A stretch of DNA of 23,344 nucleotides from Pseudaestuariivita sp. (lineage in GTDB: Bacteria > Pseudomonadota > Alphaproteobacteria > Rhodobacterales > Rhodobacteraceae), in contig JAHDCH010000008.1 in the NCBI GenBank assembly GCA_020629995.1, positions 1 to 23,344 of the forward strand, written 5' to 3'. The notes under the pieces were generated by a model. That model had not been told where the DNA came from and did no database searches. It saw nothing but the letters and a program-made list of their open reading frames with translations. Below are positions 21,294-23,344 of this stretch, one piece after another (positions within the stretch are counted from its first letter, which is position 1; each line of letters begins with the position of its first letter). A program made the position numbers and the translations under genes.

Positions 21294-22559
21294 TTAGTGC
21301 GGGAACGGCCACAATCTCAGCTTCTCCTTGGCCACGCGCCACAGCTGCGCCAGCCCGTGCGGCTCGGCGATCAGAAAGATCACGATCAACAGACCCACGA
21401 TCACCAACTGGAAATGCGCGACCATATCGGTCGGCCATCCCAGCCCGCCGGCAAACAGCGCGGCCAGCAGGAACGCCACCAGCGCCACAACCCCCATCGC
21501 CGTGCCGATCTGCGGCAGCACCGACCGGCCAAAGGCCCTCGTGATCACGTGCACCGCGTACATCAGCGCCGCCACCGCAAAGACCGCGAAAAACACCCAG
21601 GACAGCCCGCTCGAAAACGCGCTCACCTCGGTCTGGTCCGCCAGCAGCACCTTCAGCGCCACCGGCAGGATCACCAGGAACGCCGCCCCGGCAAACGACC
21701 CAAAGATCGACCCAAGGCCTCCGATGATGATCATGAACAGCACCAGGAACGACTTCTGGATGTTGAACACTTCGCCCACCTCGACCGCGCCAAGGTAGAC
21801 CGCAAAGAACAGCGCCCCCGAAATGCCCACAAAGAACGAGCTGACCGCAAAGGCCGTCAGCTTGGCCTTCAGCGGGTTCACCCCGATGATCTCGGCGGCG
21901 ATGTCCATGTCCCGGATCGCCATCCATTCGCGGCCCAGCGCCCCCCGGGTCAGGTTCCGCGCCACCAGCGCCAGAACCACCGTAAAGACAAGGCAGAACA
22001 GATAGGTCGCCCAGGCCTCGGTCGCGGGGCCAGTGACGGCGATGCCGAACACCTCTCGCTCGGGTGCGGTGATCTGACCCGAGGCCGAGTAATTGTAGAA
22101 CCACGCCACCCGGTTAAACAGCCACACCAGGAAAAACTGCGCCGCCAGCGTCGCCACGGCCAGGTAGAACCCCTTGATCCTCAGCGATGGCAGCCCGAAC
22201 AACACGCCCACCCCCGCGGTGATGAACCCCGAAATCACCACGTGGAAAAAGATGTTCACATCCGGAAAGGCCGTCATCAGCTTGAAACAGGCATAGGCCC
22301 CCACGGCCATGAACCCGCCCGTGCCAAGGCTCACCTGCCCGCAATACCCCGTCAGGATATTCAGCCCGATCGCCGCAATCGCATAGATCAGGAACGGCAG
22401 CAGGATCGCATTGGCCCAGTAATCGTTGATGATGAACGGCACGACCAGGAACGCCACGGCCAGCACCGCGTAGTACCGCCACCGGTCAAACGCGATGGGA
22501 AAGGTCTGGCTGTCCTCAACGTACGAGGTCTTGAAATCCCCCGCCTCACGATAAAACAT
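21294..22559 (-). CDS. livM: Liv-type ABC transporter permease LivM
   Basis: 421-aa inner-membrane permease of the HAAT family. About ten hydrophobic segments are visible; typical blocks are IAAIGLNILTGYCGQVSLGTGGFMAVGAY in the first third and the EAA-like loop IRDMDIAAEIIGVNPLKAKLTAFAVSSFFVGISGAL, which touches the ATPases. An N-terminal soluble stretch of about 27 residues and extra C-terminal helices make it longer than E. coli-like minimal homologues of about 320-350 residues. The ATG at 22557-22559 has GGGGGA upstream, and the stop of the zinc ribbon gene lies just 3 nt before, so the two are probably translated together. Confidence 0.93.
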   Translation of the reverse strand: MFYREAGDFKTSYVEDSQTFPIAFDRWRYYAVLAVAFLVVPFIINDYWANAILLPFLIYAIAAIGLNILTGYCGQVSLGTGGFMAVGAYACFKLMTAFPDVNIFFHVVISGFITAGVGVLFGLPSLRIKGFYLAVATLAAQFFLVWLFNRVAWFYNYSASGQITAPEREVFGIAVTGPATEAWATYLFCLVFTVVLALVARNLTRGALGREWMAIRDMDIAAEIIGVNPLKAKLTAFAVSSFFVGISGALFFAVYLGAVEVGEVFNIQKSFLVLFMIIIGGLGSIFGSFAGAAFLVILPVALKVLLADQTEVSAFSSGLSWVFFAVFAVAALMYAVHVITRAFGRSVLPQIGTAMGVVALVAFLLAALFAGGLGWPTDMVAHFQLVIVGLLIVIFLIAEPHGLAQLWRVAKEKLRLWPFPH

Positions 22560-22562
22560 CGC

Positions 22563-22772
22563 TTATCCCCCGTCCTTCTTGGCCAACGTCTGAATCTTGG
22601 CCAGCGCCGTGTCGATATCCGACCCGCCACCTTGTGGCAGCTGCACTTGGAAGCCGCACTTGCGACAGGTGATTGGCAAACCGCTCATCATGGCCGACGC
22701 GTCAAATTCAATATTGCTCACGCATCTTGGGCACTTGAAACTCAACTTCCTTGCTGGGTCCACATCCGTCAT
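22563..22772 (-). CDS. Small zinc ribbon protein within the transporter operon
   Basis: 69-aa protein with one four-cysteine zinc ribbon: C14-P-R-C17 and C36-R-K-C39, 18 residues apart, in the pattern KCPRCVSNIEFD...ITCRKCGFQVQLP. The tail DIDTALAKIQTLAKKDGG looks helical. It is cytosolic by absence of a signal or membrane segment. No function is known to me. The ATG at 22770-22772 has a weak GTGGGG site; the frame is open to 22856, but that part overlaps the GC-rich intergenic stretch and lacks a better start. It is located between livH and livM, with only 3 nt to livM, so it is firmly part of the operon. Confidence 0.75.
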   Translation of the reverse strand: MTDVDPARKLSFKCPRCVSNIEFDASAMMSGLPITCRKCGFQVQLPQGGGSDIDTALAKIQTLAKKDGG

Positions 22773-22863
22773 CCCGCAACCCCACTTCTGACCTTCACTG
22801 GTTCCGAAATACCTCCCCCGGAGGGTCGGCCCGCACCTCGCTCCACGCCCGGACACCGCACCT

Positions 22864-22915
22864 GCGAAGGTCCCGGGTGGGCGGGTCTCGTCGCAGACGG
22901 GGTCGCCCGCACGGG
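22864..22915 (-). repeat. 52-bp dispersed extragenic repeat, copy 2
   Basis: Matches 17461-17512 at 48 of 52 positions. It lies 1 nt beyond the stop codon of livH (22917). End pairing is kept in shorter form: GGTCCCG near its start with CGGGATC reaching to the livH stop, seven pairs with one G-U. Confidence 0.8.
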
Positions 22916-22916
22916 A

Positions 22917-23344
22917 TCAAACGCGCTCAATGATCTTCTCCCCGAACAGGCCCTGCGGGCGGAAACACAGAAAGATCAGCGCCAGCACATAGGCGAACCA
23001 GTTCTGCGTCGCTCCACCGAGGAACGGCGCGCCAATGGCAAACTCGAACAGCTGCTCGCCCACGCCGATGATCAGACCGCCGATGATCGCTCCGGGGATC
23101 GAGGTGAACCCGCCCAGCATCAACACTGGCAGCGCCTTCAGCGCGATCAGGCTCAGCGAAAACTGCACCCCCGACTTGGCGCCCCACATCATGCCCGCGA
23201 CCAGCGCGACAAAGCCCGCCAGCGACCACACCATCACCCAGATGAAATTCAGGCTCACGCCGACCGACAGCGCCGCCTGGTGATCATCCGCCACCGCGCG
23301 CATGGCGCGGCCCTGCTTGGTGTATTGCGCGAAAAAGATCAGGC
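22917..23344 (-). CDS. livH: Liv-type ABC transporter permease LivH, 5' part cut by window edge
   Basis: The last 142 residues of a HAAT-family permease. Visible blocks are FFAQYTKQGRAMRAVADDHQAA (the EAA-like loop that contacts the ATPases), then membrane segments with GAKSGVQFSLSLIALKALPVLMLGGFTSIPGAIIGGLIIGV, a region highly typical of LivH, and the end FLCFRPQGLFGEKIIERV. The start lies outside the window. It is the first visible gene of the minus-strand transporter operon; the 52-bp repeat follows its stop directly, and 144 nt separate it from the zinc ribbon gene. Confidence 0.93.
   Translation of the reverse strand, partial: LIFFAQYTKQGRAMRAVADDHQAALSVGVSLNFIWVMVWSLAGFVALVAGMMWGAKSGVQFSLSLIALKALPVLMLGGFTSIPGAIIGGLIIGVGEQLFEFAIGAPFLGGATQNWFAYVLALIFLCFRPQGLFGEKIIERV

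Noticed and set aside
21205..22104. N-terminal extension of the binding-protein frame through livM
   Set aside because: The extension is out of frame with livM and lacks a signal peptide, while an ideal start with signal peptide and Shine-Dalgarno exists at 21204.

Overview
The window is GC-rich, gene-dense bacterial chromosome. Gene content (Tat-exported MsrP with MsrQ, an RTX protein, a Pol IV with an N-terminal zinc ribbon, a liv-type transporter with an acyl-CoA ligase, a cysteine-poor L36), codon use and promoter style point to an alphaproteobacterium, most likely Rhodobacterales (Roseobacter-like). This assignment is inference from gene content; no rRNA or marker alignment was possible.

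Layout. 1-3195 (minus strand): a membrane-anchored glutamate-synthase-domain flavoprotein, then msrP-msrQ (repair of oxidised periplasmic methionines), then the first codons of a small exported protein. 3477-6448 (plus): an RTX calcium-binding protein built from two similar modules, with a clear terminator, then an SDR oxidoreductase and a secreted fasciclin-domain protein. 6525-9137 (minus): clpB, ending at a strong terminator and preceded by a heat-shock (RpoH-type) promoter. 9330-10960 (plus): a small unknown gene, pyrF, a structured intergenic region and a second small unknown gene; both small genes have a CtrA-like box upstream. 11145-13213: a NUDIX hydrolase and dinB, divergently transcribed from a 53-bp gap. 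13266-14129 (minus): an N-formylglutamate amidohydrolase-family protein. 14299-14577 (plus): tRNA-Val(GAC) and rpmJ.

14694-23344 is one long minus-strand gene string. Read in the direction of transcription: livH (cut by the window end), a 69-aa zinc ribbon protein, livM, a periplasmic binding protein, livF, thpR, a quinone-oxidoreductase-family MDR protein, a PaaK-like acyl-CoA ligase with altered nucleotide-binding motifs, and an exported caspase-fold protein without any cysteine. The combination suggests uptake of a carboxylic or amphipathic acid followed by CoA activation and reduction, rather than plain branched-chain amino acid uptake; that is inference. The string contains extragenic structured elements: a 52-bp repeat present twice, each time directly behind a stop codon, a perfect stem-loop between livM and the binding-protein gene, and a terminator-like hairpin between the binding-protein gene and livF.

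The points most worth a second look are the cysteine-less caspase-like protein next to the divergent ligase, the 52-bp repeat with retained base pairing, the zinc ribbon gene inside the permease operon, and the CtrA-like boxes in front of the two small unknown genes. I found no CRISPR array, insertion sequence, integrase or prophage gene.
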